Part shown: positions 53,255 through 61,961 of the stretch, piece after piece
How the letters are laid out: each line of letters begins with the position of its first letter
Numbering within the stretch: position 1 is the first letter of the stretch
Source: Providencia alcalifaciens
Lineage (GTDB): Bacteria; Pseudomonadota; Gammaproteobacteria; Enterobacterales; Enterobacteriaceae
Length of the DNA stretch: 64,000 nucleotides
Assembly (NCBI RefSeq): GCF_915403165.1
Contig: NZ_OU659204.1
Location: forward strand, 558,001-622,000
Direction of reading: 5' to 3'
Notes under the pieces: generated by a model
Database searches by the model: none
What the model was told of the DNA's origin: nothing
Seen by the model: the letters and a program-made list of their open reading frames with translations, nothing else
Program-made: the position numbers and the translations under genes

Positions 53255-54451
53255 ATGAACCCTGCTAATTCGAGTTTTCAACATTTTCGACGTTCTGCTT
53301 CTTTTGCTATTTTTACGATTACAACCAGCATTGCCGTTATCGGCATCGTGATTGGTCTCAGTATCCCGATGGTGGCGCTGCGGCTGAATAATTTTGGTGT
53401 GGGTGAGCTGTACATTGGCATTATCTCTGCGGCTCCAGCCTTGGGGATGTTTTTGATTGCCCCTGTGGTACAGCGCATTGTGAAGTGGTGTGGAAAGCGC
53501 AAAGCGATGTTAATTGCGACGATGATCTCCGCCATTAGCTTACTGCCACTATTAAGTTCGCTACCTTTATGGTTGCTTTTCCCTTTGCGATTGATTACGG
53601 GACTTGCGAGCGGAGTGATGATTTGTTTGGGGGAAACGTGGATCAACGAATTATCCCCTGAAAACAAGCGCGGGCGGATATTAGCGATTTACACGACGGT
53701 ATTTACCGTGAGCCAATTATTAGGTCCGTCATTTATTGCCTATTATGGTGTGGAAGATAAATCGCCTCTGTTTATCTGTACCTTGATCCACTTAATTTCT
53801 GTGGCTTTATTCCTACTGATGGATCAAAAAGTAGGGGATAGGCTTGCAGAAACGGCGTCAGAATCTAACTTTTCAATTGTACAATTCGTGAAAGTTGCTC
53901 CTGGAATTTGTGCCGGAATCCTATTTTTTGCTTTTTTCGATGGCACTATCCTGTCGATGTTCCCGATTTATGGGATGGGCATGGGGCATACCGAGGCGGT
54001 TGCTGCGATGATGATCAGCGCAATTTTGGCGGGGGATGCGATTATGCAGATGCCGTTTGGTTGGTTAGCTGACCACATGAATCGCGAAAAATTGTACCGT
54101 ATTTGTGGTGTGGTCACGCTAGGGGCGAGTATGCTGTTGCCGTTCTTAATCACGCACACTTACTTTATTTGGGTTTTACTGTTTGTGTTAGGGGCGACGG
54201 CTGGGGCTATTTACACCATTGCTTTAGTGCAGATAGGCCAATACTTCAAAGGGAATGAGCTGATTATAGCCAACGCCGCAGCGGCAATGTTATGGGGCGT
54301 GGGTAATCTTTCAGGTCCATTATTGGCTGGAGCCGCAACGGCGATTTCACCGTCTGGCTTGCCAATGCTATTGATTGGAATTGCGGGGCTATTTTTATGG
54401 TTTACCCGTGAAAAATATGGCGCTCAAGCCATTGAACAACAAGCTCAGTAA
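53255..54451 (+). CDS. MFS transporter (YcaD-like)
   Basis: A 398-aa protein with 12 hydrophobic helices of the major facilitator superfamily. The loop 2-3 sequence RIVKWCGKRKAMLIATM and the helix-5 region GETWINELSPENKRGRILAIYTTVFTVSQLLGPSF resemble the YcaD-type drug/metabolite exporters. Substrate unknown. It diverges from the XRE-cupin regulator, which suggests an inducible efflux or uptake pair. Ends at a strong terminator. Confidence 0.82.
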   Translation: MNPANSSFQHFRRSASFAIFTITTSIAVIGIVIGLSIPMVALRLNNFGVGELYIGIISAAPALGMFLIAPVVQRIVKWCGKRKAMLIATMISAISLLPLLSSLPLWLLFPLRLITGLASGVMICLGETWINELSPENKRGRILAIYTTVFTVSQLLGPSFIAYYGVEDKSPLFICTLIHLISVALFLLMDQKVGDRLAETASESNFSIVQFVKVAPGICAGILFFAFFDGTILSMFPIYGMGMGHTEAVAAMMISAILAGDAIMQMPFGWLADHMNREKLYRICGVVTLGASMLLPFLITHTYFIWVLLFVLGATAGAIYTIALVQIGQYFKGNELIIANAAAAMLWGVGNLSGPLLAGAATAISPSGLPMLLIGIAGLFLWFTREKYGAQAIEQQAQ

Positions 54452-54473
54452 CGTTTTTATTATCAATGTCCTA

Positions 54474-54508
54474 AAAAAATCCCCGAGTTTTTGGCTCAGG
54501 GATTTTTT
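54474..54508. terminator. Bidirectional terminator after MFS gene
   Basis: AAAAAATCCC-GAG pairs with CTC-GGGATTTTTT, one mismatch inside, with a 9-nt loop and T/A runs on both ends. It lies between the MFS gene and the converging glycosyltransferase operon. Confidence 0.85.
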
Positions 54509-54520
54509 ATTGGCTACCCA

Positions 54521-55135
54521 CTATTCTATCACTCGATAAACGACTAAATTCTCACGGAATTCATCAGGGCGATGATTTGACCAAAACAGTTCCATGCCTT
54601 CAGGAGCGGGTTGAACTTCTTTGGATAACACAATCAGCCAGCGGCACTGCTGTGGTTTTTCAATTTCCATCTGTCTCTGATGCAAAATACCGGTGTAGTA
54701 ATAGAGCATCGGCGCTTCTGATTCCCCAAGGTTTTCGGAAGCCATACAGTCATTCTGGGTAAATTGCCCTTCTAAATGATGACGAAGATCCACAAAAACC
54801 CCTTCGTAGCCTTTTGAATAATCAATCCAGCCAACAAACAACGTGAGAATAATGCTCCACACACTTACCATCCCCAGTGACCAGTTTCTTGTCGCTTGGA
54901 AAGCGCTGTTTGATGAGGAAATAAGACGATTGCGGAAGAACCAAAAACAGGTAATAAAAATGCCCGCTATCAACGCAAATACAGAAAAATGCATTTGGTA
55001 ATCAAGAGGTAACCAACGACCAAAAACAGGCAACCATTGGGCGTGATGACCAACAAGTACGATAGCGTAGCAAACCCACAGAAAGAGAATTATCCCAGAC
55101 CAGAAGAGGGCGGCGAAGCGTGCAAATGCGTTCAA
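54521..55135 (-). CDS. Membrane protein matching the C-terminal part of an ArnT/PMT-type glycosyltransferase
   Basis: A 204-aa protein starting at TTG 55135, overlapping the stop of the preceding gene by 4 bp. Three or four N-terminal membrane helices (SGIILFLWVCYAIVLVG, FSVFALIAGIFITCFWFF, SLGMVSVWSIILTLFVGW) are followed by a periplasmic-type domain with ENLGESEAPMLYYYTGIL and FRENLVVYRVIE. This layout is what the C-terminal 200 residues of ArnT-like enzymes look like. Together with the upstream 357-aa gene the total (561 aa) fits one full enzyme, so this may be the second half of a split or frameshifted gene. Confidence 0.6.
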   Translation of the reverse strand: MNAFARFAALFWSGIILFLWVCYAIVLVGHHAQWLPVFGRWLPLDYQMHFSVFALIAGIFITCFWFFRNRLISSSNSAFQATRNWSLGMVSVWSIILTLFVGWIDYSKGYEGVFVDLRHHLEGQFTQNDCMASENLGESEAPMLYYYTGILHQRQMEIEKPQQCRWLIVLSKEVQPAPEGMELFWSNHRPDEFRENLVVYRVIE

Positions 55136-56205
55136 TACTTTCTCTGAAACCAGCCAAGAGCCTGCACACCGAGGATCGCCATCGGAGCAATAAAGGGCAG
55201 TAAATAGAGTGCTCGCCCACTGGCAGACATTTGTAAGAATACCACGCCAAGGACGGGAAATATGGCAATCAAATATTCATTATGATCACGCAGGCGTTTG
55301 AGTGGATGACGTAAAAAATAGGCAGTTGCCAGTAGCCCTGCAGGGAGCGCAAAGAATGCGACTGCAGAAGGAATGCGCGTGAAATTGGCTTTAGCCCCTA
55401 ACTTTTCAACGGAGAATCCAAGGAAGCGACCAATGTTATTTTCCCAGAACCAAGTCACGAACAGCTCGGGATGCTGCACATACAGAATAATTGGCCAAGG
55501 TAGGATAGCAATGAGAGCGACCAAGCCTGCGAATAGCGCGGGTAACCAAAACTGTTTAGACCGGCACTGAGCGAGAAACACAGGTGCCAAAAATAGACTG
55601 ATCCACAGAACGCCGGGAATAAATACACCTTTAGATAAGGTGGTGATAATGGTTCCAAGGCAGAGCCAGAAGGCGGACGCAGCAATTTTCTGTTGCTGAA
55701 TTAACCCTAATAAGCCATATAAACCGATGGTAGCCCCTGTAATTAGCGATACATCCGTGAACATTTCATGGGTGTGTCGCAATATTCCGGGCGCACAAAT
55801 ATACAGAGCAACAGCTATCCAAATACGGATATCAGAAAAACTGTCGGATTTAAAAAAGCGACGAGCTAATAAAATAAAAAATGAAAAATTAATAATAGAA
55901 AAAAATAAGCTCGCGCTGCGGGCTGCATCGTATAGAGGCATCACTCCCGATAGTAAATGAGAAAAAAACGTCGCCGTCCAATAATAGAGTGGCGGCTTTT
56001 CCATAAAAGGCTCGCCCGCATTGGTAGGAACCAGCCAATTACCCGTCTCATACATCGTTTGAATAATACCAAAACTGTAGTTTTCATCCTGCTTCCATGG
56101 GCTATGTCCATAAATCCCGGGAAGGAGATAAATCAGTAAAAATACAGCAAAAAGTATTAAGGCACTTTTTGGCATTGTTTTAATTGAGGTTGTAATGGTT
56201 GACAT
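55132..56205 (-). CDS. ArnT/PMT-family glycosyltransferase, N-terminal part
   Basis: A 357-aa polytopic protein of the glycosyltransferase 39/83 (PMT_2) family. The conserved acidic loop after helix 1 (HSPWKQDENYSFGIIQ with D-E) and the EKPPLYYW motif match the ArnT group, which transfers lipid-linked sugars in the periplasm, for example to lipid A. Full ArnT proteins are about 550 aa; this one ends after the helix ALYLLPFIAPMAILGVQALGWFQRKY and the next gene continues in the -1 frame. Substrate unknown; no arn genes flank it. Confidence 0.75.
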   Translation of the reverse strand: MSTITTSIKTMPKSALILFAVFLLIYLLPGIYGHSPWKQDENYSFGIIQTMYETGNWLVPTNAGEPFMEKPPLYYWTATFFSHLLSGVMPLYDAARSASLFFSIINFSFFILLARRFFKSDSFSDIRIWIAVALYICAPGILRHTHEMFTDVSLITGATIGLYGLLGLIQQQKIAASAFWLCLGTIITTLSKGVFIPGVLWISLFLAPVFLAQCRSKQFWLPALFAGLVALIAILPWPIILYVQHPELFVTWFWENNIGRFLGFSVEKLGAKANFTRIPSAVAFFALPAGLLATAYFLRHPLKRLRDHNEYLIAIFPVLGVVFLQMSASGRALYLLPFIAPMAILGVQALGWFQRKY

Positions 56206-56547
56206 AATATTTATAGCGAGTGTTAAGTATTATTAAAAAATATATTTATAAAAATAATCACCAGAGAAATGAGTTATTTAATTAGTATTAGAGAATAAAT
56301 ACTTTCATAAACAGATTATTTATTAAAAACTCAATATTAGTGGGGGATTTTAGCAACACTCTCACACATGTATTTAAACAAAGGATATATAGAACGAAAT
56401 ATGACTAACTTTCATGGAGGATTGTAAAAATACGACGCAGTTTTTATGGTTAGCGGCTAAAAAGTAGCCAGTTATAAAACACTTGATCAATTCCCCCCTT
56501 TCGAACGATAATTACGCTCTTCACAATTCGCCTCACTTTGTTCTGAA

Positions 56548-56563
56548 AGCCAAACGTTTGCGC
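56548..56563. promoter_or_regulatory. PurR-like operator 1 upstream of ghxP
   Basis: AGCCAAACGTTTGCGC agrees with the PurR consensus ACGCAAACGTTTGCGT at 13 of 16 positions, including the whole central CAAACGTTTGCG. It lies about 200 bp ahead of a guanine/hypoxanthine permease gene, a fitting PurR target. Confidence 0.65.
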
Positions 56564-56623
56564 ACTGTCCCTAGAGAGTCACTCTGTTTACCAGTTATCT
56601 CGGTTCAGTGAACATTTATCAAA

Positions 56624-56639
56624 AGGTAATCGTTTACGT
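56624..56639. promoter_or_regulatory. PurR-like operator 2 upstream of ghxP
   Basis: AGGTAATCGTTTACGT matches the PurR consensus ACGCAAACGTTTGCGT at 12 of 16 positions and the looser pattern ANGCAANCGNTTNCNT at all but one. It lies 76 bp downstream of the first box. Confidence 0.5.
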
Positions 56640-56758
56640 GAGTTTCAGTTTGAGGCGATATTCGCTAAGTCACCAAGCAAAAAATGAATAAATGCTTAGG
56701 AAAATATTAGCAAAAATAGTGACATAGAATTTTCTAAAATTAATAGCAGAGGTATACC

Positions 56759-58105
56759 ATGGCAGGCCAACAGGCTTCATCCAATTGCAAATTGGATTCA
56801 TATTTTAAGATCACAGCGCGTGGCTCATCAGTGCGCCGCGAAATCATTGCGGGATTAACGACATTCTTAGCGATGGTTTATTCTGTCATCGTCGTGCCGG
56901 GTATGTTAGGACAAGCAGGCTTTCCACCTACTGCTGTGTTTATCGCAACCTGTTTAGTGGCAGGTTTTGGTTCTTTATTAATGGGGTTATGGGCGAATCT
57001 GCCAATGGCGATTGGCTGTGCAATCTCATTGACCGCATTTACCGCCTTTAGCTTGGTGTTAGGGCAACATATTAGTATTCCAGTTGCATTGGGTGCCGTG
57101 TTCTTAATGGGGTGTTTATTCACCATTATCTCTGTGACAGGTATTCGTAGTTGGATTTTACGTAACATGCCAATGGGCGTGGCTCACGGTACGGGTATTG
57201 GTATCGGTCTGTTTTTACTGTTGATTGCAGCGACGGGCGTTGGCTTAGTGGTTAAAAACCCAAATGCAGGTTTACCTGTTGCGTTGGGTGAGTTCACTTC
57301 ATTCCCTGTTTTAATGTCTCTGATTGGCTTAGCGGTAATTTTTGGTTTAGAAAAACGCCGCGTGCCGGGTGGGGTGTTATTAGTCATTATCGCGATTTCG
57401 ATTATTGGTTTGATTTTCGACCCTGCTGTTAAATACCAAGGTTTCTTTAAACTGCCTTCATTCGGTGAAGATGGTTTAGCGTTGATGTTTAGCATGGATA
57501 TTATGGGTGCTCTTCAAGCAGCGGTTCTGCCAAGCGTTCTGGCATTAGTAATGACAGCCGTTTTTGATGCAACGGGGACTATCCGCGCGGTTGCGGGTCA
57601 AGCGAACTTGCTGGATAAAGACGGTCAGATTATTGATGGTGGAAAAGCATTAACCGCTGACTCTGTAAGCAGCATTTTTGCAGGGGCTATCGGTGCATCA
57701 CCAGCTGCCGTATATATTGAATCTGCAGCAGGAACCGCAGCAGGCGGTCGTACAGGTTTAACCGCCGTAGTTGTTGGTGTTTTATTCTTATTTATTTTGT
57801 TCTTATCGCCATTGTCTTATCTGGTACCTGCCTATGCAACGGCACCAGCGTTGATGTATGTGGGTCTGTTGATGCTGAGCAATGTCTCGAAATTAGATTT
57901 CGATGATTTTGTGGATTCAATGTCAGGTTTATTGTGTGCGGTATTCATCGTATTAACCTGCAATATCGTTACCGGTATTATGTTAGGTTTCGCCTCACTG
58001 GTTATCGGGCGTATTTGTGCGGGTGAGTGGCGTAAACTGAATATAGGTAGTGTGATTATCGCGGTTCTATTGGTAGCGTTTTATGCTGCCGGCCTTGCTA
58101 TCTAA
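56759..58105 (+). CDS. ghxP: Guanine/hypoxanthine permease
   Basis: A 448-aa NCS2 (AzgA-like) purine:H+ symporter with about 14 membrane helices. [32 protein letters not shown] near the N terminus and [30 protein letters not shown] with [17 protein letters not shown] follow E. coli GhxP (YjcD, 449 aa) closely. Its neighbour yjcE is also conserved. Two PurR-like boxes upstream suggest purine repression. Confidence 0.92.
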   Translation: MAGQQASSNCKLDSYFKITARGSSVRREIIAGLTTFLAMVYSVIVVPGMLGQAGFPPTAVFIATCLVAGFGSLLMGLWANLPMAIGCAISLTAFTAFSLVLGQHISIPVALGAVFLMGCLFTIISVTGIRSWILRNMPMGVAHGTGIGIGLFLLLIAATGVGLVVKNPNAGLPVALGEFTSFPVLMSLIGLAVIFGLEKRRVPGGVLLVIIAISIIGLIFDPAVKYQGFFKLPSFGEDGLALMFSMDIMGALQAAVLPSVLALVMTAVFDATGTIRAVAGQANLLDKDGQIIDGGKALTADSVSSIFAGAIGASPAAVYIESAAGTAAGGRTGLTAVVVGVLFLFILFLSPLSYLVPAYATAPALMYVGLLMLSNVSKLDFDDFVDSMSGLLCAVFIVLTCNIVTGIMLGFASLVIGRICAGEWRKLNIGSVIIAVLLVAFYAAGLAI

Positions 58106-58121
58106 AGGTAATTCTCATGAT

Positions 58122-58147
58122 AGGGCGGCACCTGCTGTCGCCCTTTA
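58122..58147 (+). terminator. Hairpin after ghxP
   Basis: AGGGCG and CGCCCT flank an 11-nt segment and are followed by TTTAA. A moderate terminator; the remaining 250 bp to yjcE show no other clear feature. Confidence 0.55.
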
Positions 58148-58396
58148 ACGGATTGTTGCGATTCGTTCTAAAGTCCAAATTATTTTCCCGTCAGATAGCC
58201 TGTTAAGGATAGAATAGTGCTAAGGCGGTAAATGAAGTGAAATGCCTATTTTCAACCAATGGCTGCCTTGACTGAAAATCTCATGGTCTGGACGGTGCTA
58301 TCTCTTACTATGCGGCGGCAGGCAAATTTTGGGTTCTCCCGTTATACTTTAAGCTGCGATATTTAGGGTATGCATTAGTTAATAAGTAAGGGCAAC

Positions 58397-60046
58397 ATGG
58401 AAATTTTCTTTACTATTCTTATTTTGATCTTGGCTGTCTCTGTTTCTGGTGTGGTGACGAAAGTCATTCCCATCCGTATTCCCCTTCCTCTTATTCAAAT
58501 CGCTATCGGTGCATTATTAGCGTGGCCTCAGTTTGGGTTACACGTCTCTTTTGACCCTGAACTTTTTATGGTTCTGTTGATTCCACCGCTGTTATTCGTC
58601 GATGGGTGGAAAACCCCTACCCGTGAATTTTTCCAGAATGGGCGAGAAATTTTCATTCTGGTATTAGTGCTAGTGTTGGTAACCGTTATCGGAATTGGTT
58701 ATCTGATTTACTGGCTGATGCCCGGTATTCCGCTTATTGCCGCCTTTGCGCTGGCAGCGGTACTTTCCCCAACAGATGCGGTGGCATTGTCCTCTATCGT
58801 CGGGAAAGGGCGAATTCCCAAACGCATGATGAGCGTACTCGAAGGGGAAGCATTGATGAACGATGCTTCCGGTCTGGTGGCGTTGAAGTTCGCCGTGGCG
58901 ATTGCCATGGGAACGATGGTTTTCAGCGTATCGGGTGTCACAATCGAATTCTTTAAAGTCGCAGTTGGTGGCCTGTTGGCGGGCGTTGCTGTGACTTGGT
59001 TATACAGTAAATCTCTGCGCTTAATGAGCCGCTGGAGTGGGGATGACCCCGCAACACAAATTGTCTTTATGCTGCTGTTACCATTCGCCTCCTACATGAT
59101 TGCGGAACATATCGGTTTCTCGGGTATTTTGGCGGCGGTTGCTGCGGGTATGACTATCACCAAATCTGGCGTTATACGTAATGCCCCTTTGGCGATGCGT
59201 TTACGTGCTGATAGCGTCTGGTCGATGTTAGAGTTTGTCTTTAATGGCTTAGTGTTCATTATGCTTGGTCTGCAATTACCGGGGATTTGGGAAACATCGG
59301 TTATTCAAGCGGAACTCGACCCAAGCGTTGAAACGTGGATGTTATTCACCGCCGTGGTGATTATCTATTTTGCGCTGCTGTTATTACGTTTTTGCTGGCT
59401 ATGGTTGATGAAGAGATTCAGTCGCTTGTTCCTGAAAAAACGCCCATTACAGTTTGCGAACTATACAGTCCGTGAACTGTGGCTAGCGTCGTTTGCTGGG
59501 GTTCGTGGGGCGATTACTTTAGCCGGTGTGCTCTCGGTACCTCTGTTTTTAACTGATGGTTCTCCGTTCCCTGCAAGGTACCAGCTGGTGTTTATCGCCG
59601 CTGGGGTCATTTTATTCTCTATTTTTGCGGGCGTTGTGGCGTTACCACTCCTGCTACGTAATTTTAAAGTGGGGGATAAAGAGGCGGATATTAACGAAAT
59701 CCGTATGGCGAAAGCAGCAATGGCAGAAGTGGCGATTGTCAGCTTGAACAAGATGCAAGAGCGTTTATCTGCGGATGTGGAAGAGCAATTAGACTCGGAA
59801 GACATCAACGAGGTTGCGACAAGGGTGATTGGTCATTTACGTCGTCGGACGGCAGACCAAGACGAAATGGAGCATAACTTGCAAATTGAAGACCTTGAAC
59901 GACGTTTTCGCTTAACGGCGCTACGCGCAGAACGTGGAGAGCTCTATCACTTACGTGCAACCCGGAAAATCAGTAATGAAACCTTACAAAGCTTGCTGGT
60001 GGATCTGGATTTATTAGAAGCCGTGCTGATCGAAAAAGAGCATTAA
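58397..60046 (+). CDS. yjcE: CPA1-family Na+/H+ antiporter YjcE
   Basis: A 549-aa cation:proton antiporter, the same length as E. coli YjcE. About 12 membrane helices occupy residues 1-420. The ion-binding motif is in LSPTDAVALSSIVGKGRIPKRMM with LMNDASGLVALKFA, typical of NhaP/NHE proteins, and RGAITLAGVLSVPLFL is conserved. The cytosolic C-terminal 130 residues are helical and charged. Same order as E. coli (ghxP-yjcE). Confidence 0.9.
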   Translation: MEIFFTILILILAVSVSGVVTKVIPIRIPLPLIQIAIGALLAWPQFGLHVSFDPELFMVLLIPPLLFVDGWKTPTREFFQNGREIFILVLVLVLVTVIGIGYLIYWLMPGIPLIAAFALAAVLSPTDAVALSSIVGKGRIPKRMMSVLEGEALMNDASGLVALKFAVAIAMGTMVFSVSGVTIEFFKVAVGGLLAGVAVTWLYSKSLRLMSRWSGDDPATQIVFMLLLPFASYMIAEHIGFSGILAAVAAGMTITKSGVIRNAPLAMRLRADSVWSMLEFVFNGLVFIMLGLQLPGIWETSVIQAELDPSVETWMLFTAVVIIYFALLLLRFCWLWLMKRFSRLFLKKRPLQFANYTVRELWLASFAGVRGAITLAGVLSVPLFLTDGSPFPARYQLVFIAAGVILFSIFAGVVALPLLLRNFKVGDKEADINEIRMAKAAMAEVAIVSLNKMQERLSADVEEQLDSEDINEVATRVIGHLRRRTADQDEMEHNLQIEDLERRFRLTALRAERGELYHLRATRKISNETLQSLLVDLDLLEAVLIEKEH

Positions 60047-60112
60047 AACGAAAAAACGAGTATTCTACGGGCATCTTGTTTGTTAAATCATTGTGCTTGA
60101 GAGTGAACAACA

Positions 60113-61000
60113 ATGTGGTTACTCGTCTTCACGACGCTGCTCTGGGCAGCGTCTTTTAGTTTAATGGGGGAATACCTCGCGGGGCAGGTGGATAGCTGGT
60201 TGTCTGTGCTTATCCGCGTGAGTTTAGCCTCTCTGGTATTCCTACCTTTCCTGCGTTGGCGTAACTTCAGCGCCAAAGTGATCTCTCTGTATATGCTGGT
60301 GGGGGCTTGCCAGCTGGGGATCATGTATTACTTTGTTTTCCAAGCCTATAAATACCTGAGCGTGGCAGAATTTTTGCTATTTACGGTATTAACTCCGCTA
60401 TATGTCACGTTGATTTACGATCTCTTAGAGCGCCAGCGCCTACGTAAAGGCTACCTGTTTAGCTCGATATTAGCCGTGATTGGTGCTGCCATTATTCGTT
60501 ATGATCACCTTAGCGAATCATTCTGGACTGGATTGATGTTTGTTCAGCTTGCCAACATCTTCTTTGCACTTGGGCAAGTGGGCTATAAGCGCTTAATGGA
60601 AGTGCACCCGATCCCCCAGCATCAAGCCTTTTCGTGGTTCTATCTCGGGGCGACGTTGATTGCCTTGATAGGATGGCTACTGTTTGGGAATAAGGCGATG
60701 GTGCCGACAAGCCAAGCTCAATGGATAGTTTTACTATGGTTGGGTGTGGTTGCGTCGGGAATAGGCTATTTTCTGTGGAACTATGGTGCCACAAAAGTGG
60801 ATGCCGGAACCCTCGCGATAATGAATAACATGATGGTTCCAGCAGGCTTATTAGTGAATTTTGCCATTTGGCAGCAACATCCTAATTGGCTCAGTTTTAC
60901 CATGGGGTCGAGCCTGATAATTGCGTCTCTGTGGGTGCATAAGCGCTGGATCCTCGCACCGGCTTCACGTAAGACAAATTCTCCACCGCGTGATCAGTAG
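60113..61000 (+). CDS. yigM: EamA-family transporter YigM (biotin uptake in E. coli)
   Basis: A 295-aa protein with ten hydrophobic helices of the EamA/DMT superfamily. It begins [24 protein letters not shown]. The position beside metR, convergent with it, is that of E. coli yigM (299 aa), whose product takes up biotin. The C terminus overlaps the 3' end of metR by 104 bp on the other strand; both protein ends look genuine. Confidence 0.82.
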   Translation: MWLLVFTTLLWAASFSLMGEYLAGQVDSWLSVLIRVSLASLVFLPFLRWRNFSAKVISLYMLVGACQLGIMYYFVFQAYKYLSVAEFLLFTVLTPLYVTLIYDLLERQRLRKGYLFSSILAVIGAAIIRYDHLSESFWTGLMFVQLANIFFALGQVGYKRLMEVHPIPQHQAFSWFYLGATLIALIGWLLFGNKAMVPTSQAQWIVLLWLGVVASGIGYFLWNYGATKVDAGTLAIMNNMMVPAGLLVNFAIWQQHPNWLSFTMGSSLIIASLWVHKRWILAPASRKTNSPPRDQ

Positions 61001-61853
61001 CGGTATTGGTAAATGTTTCAATGGCTGGCTGGCGCTGTTCCCCTTCACGACATGCAGCGTACAGTCGGCTCCATAATCCACTTCCTAATGTTTTCGTTGT
61101 AATCAAACCTTGTTTTTCAAAGGAATCCACCGCCCAGTGTGGCAGTGCCGCAATCCCCATTTTAGCCGCCACCATCTGAATTAAAATCAGTGTATTGTCG
61201 ACAGTTTTGATATTGGGTGAAACACCGGCTGGCTGTAAGAAATGACGCCAGATATCAAAACGTTGACGCTGAACTGGATAAATCAGCAATGTCTCTTTGG
61301 CAAGATCATGAGGCTCAATCAACGGTTTTTTAGCTAATGGATGGTCATTCGCTACTACCAGTTTTACTTCATAATCAAACATCGGCGTGTAGTGTAAATC
61401 TTGATCCGCAAGAATATCTGAGGTCATCACGATATCTAATTCCCGCGAAAGTAATTCGGGTTGCGGGTCAAAGGTCACGCCAGATTTAAAATCAACGGTC
61501 ACTTGTGGCCATGCTTGCCTAAACTGTTGCAACGCAGGGGTCAGCCACTGAATACAGCTGTGGCACTCAATAGCGATACGTAGCGTACTGATAGTCGGTT
61601 CATTGCAGACACGAATCGCATCTTTCACCATTGGTAAAATACGTTGCGCTAATTGCAGCAGAACTTCCCCTTGTGGCGTGAAATGGACGGGCTGAGTTTT
61701 ACGAACAAACAGTTTGTAGCCTAAGCGATGCTCTAAATCACTAAATTGGTGAGATAGCGCAGACTGAGTCTGGTGCAGGTGCGTCGCAGTGGCAGCTAAT
61801 GATCCGTATTGGTTGAGCGCCTGCAACGTTTTTAAATGTTTTAATTCGATCAT
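60897..61853 (-). CDS. metR: LysR-type regulator MetR
   Basis: A 318-aa LysR-family activator (E. coli 317 aa) of metE and other methionine genes, with homocysteine as coinducer. The N-terminal helix-turn-helix is in [38 protein letters not shown]. The effector domain contains [17 protein letters not shown] and [20 protein letters not shown], close to E. coli MetR. It diverges from metE across a 108-bp control region and overlaps yigM at its 3' end. Confidence 0.94.
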   Translation of the reverse strand: MIELKHLKTLQALNQYGSLAATATHLHQTQSALSHQFSDLEHRLGYKLFVRKTQPVHFTPQGEVLLQLAQRILPMVKDAIRVCNEPTISTLRIAIECHSCIQWLTPALQQFRQAWPQVTVDFKSGVTFDPQPELLSRELDIVMTSDILADQDLHYTPMFDYEVKLVVANDHPLAKKPLIEPHDLAKETLLIYPVQRQRFDIWRHFLQPAGVSPNIKTVDNTLILIQMVAAKMGIAALPHWAVDSFEKQGLITTKTLGSGLWSRLYAACREGEQRQPAIETFTNTATDHAVENLSYVKPVRGSSAYAPTETQLSGSTPW

Positions 61854-61917
61854 GAGAAACCTTCAAGTAGACGATGAATAATTTGCGCTTGTGCTTTATA
61901 CAGTACCTGTTGATTAT

Positions 61918-61941
61918 GGATGTGTAAACATCTAGACGGCT
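61918..61941. promoter_or_regulatory. Candidate MetJ boxes in the metR-metE control region
   Basis: Three consecutive 8-mers, GGATGTGT, AAACATCT and AGACGGCT, match the met box AGACGTCT at 5, 6 and 7 of 8 positions. Tandem 8-bp boxes ahead of met genes are the MetJ repressor target. They end 20 bp before the metE ATG. Confidence 0.55.
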
Positions 61942-61961
61942 AAATATTTTAAGGGGTCAAT

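Larger units (their letters stand above)
56206..56758. promoter_or_regulatory. Intergenic region between glycosyltransferase and ghxP
   Basis: About 550 bp without genes. The left part (56206-56420) is AT-rich and should carry the promoter of the minus-strand glycosyltransferase genes. The right part holds two PurR-like boxes (listed separately) and the ghxP promoter. Confidence 0.5.

Noticed and set aside
61853..61865. MetR-type site TGAGAAACCTTCA (TGAA-N5-TTCA-like)
   Set aside because: It coincides with the metR start codon and its GAAGG ribosome binding site, so the match is probably by chance.
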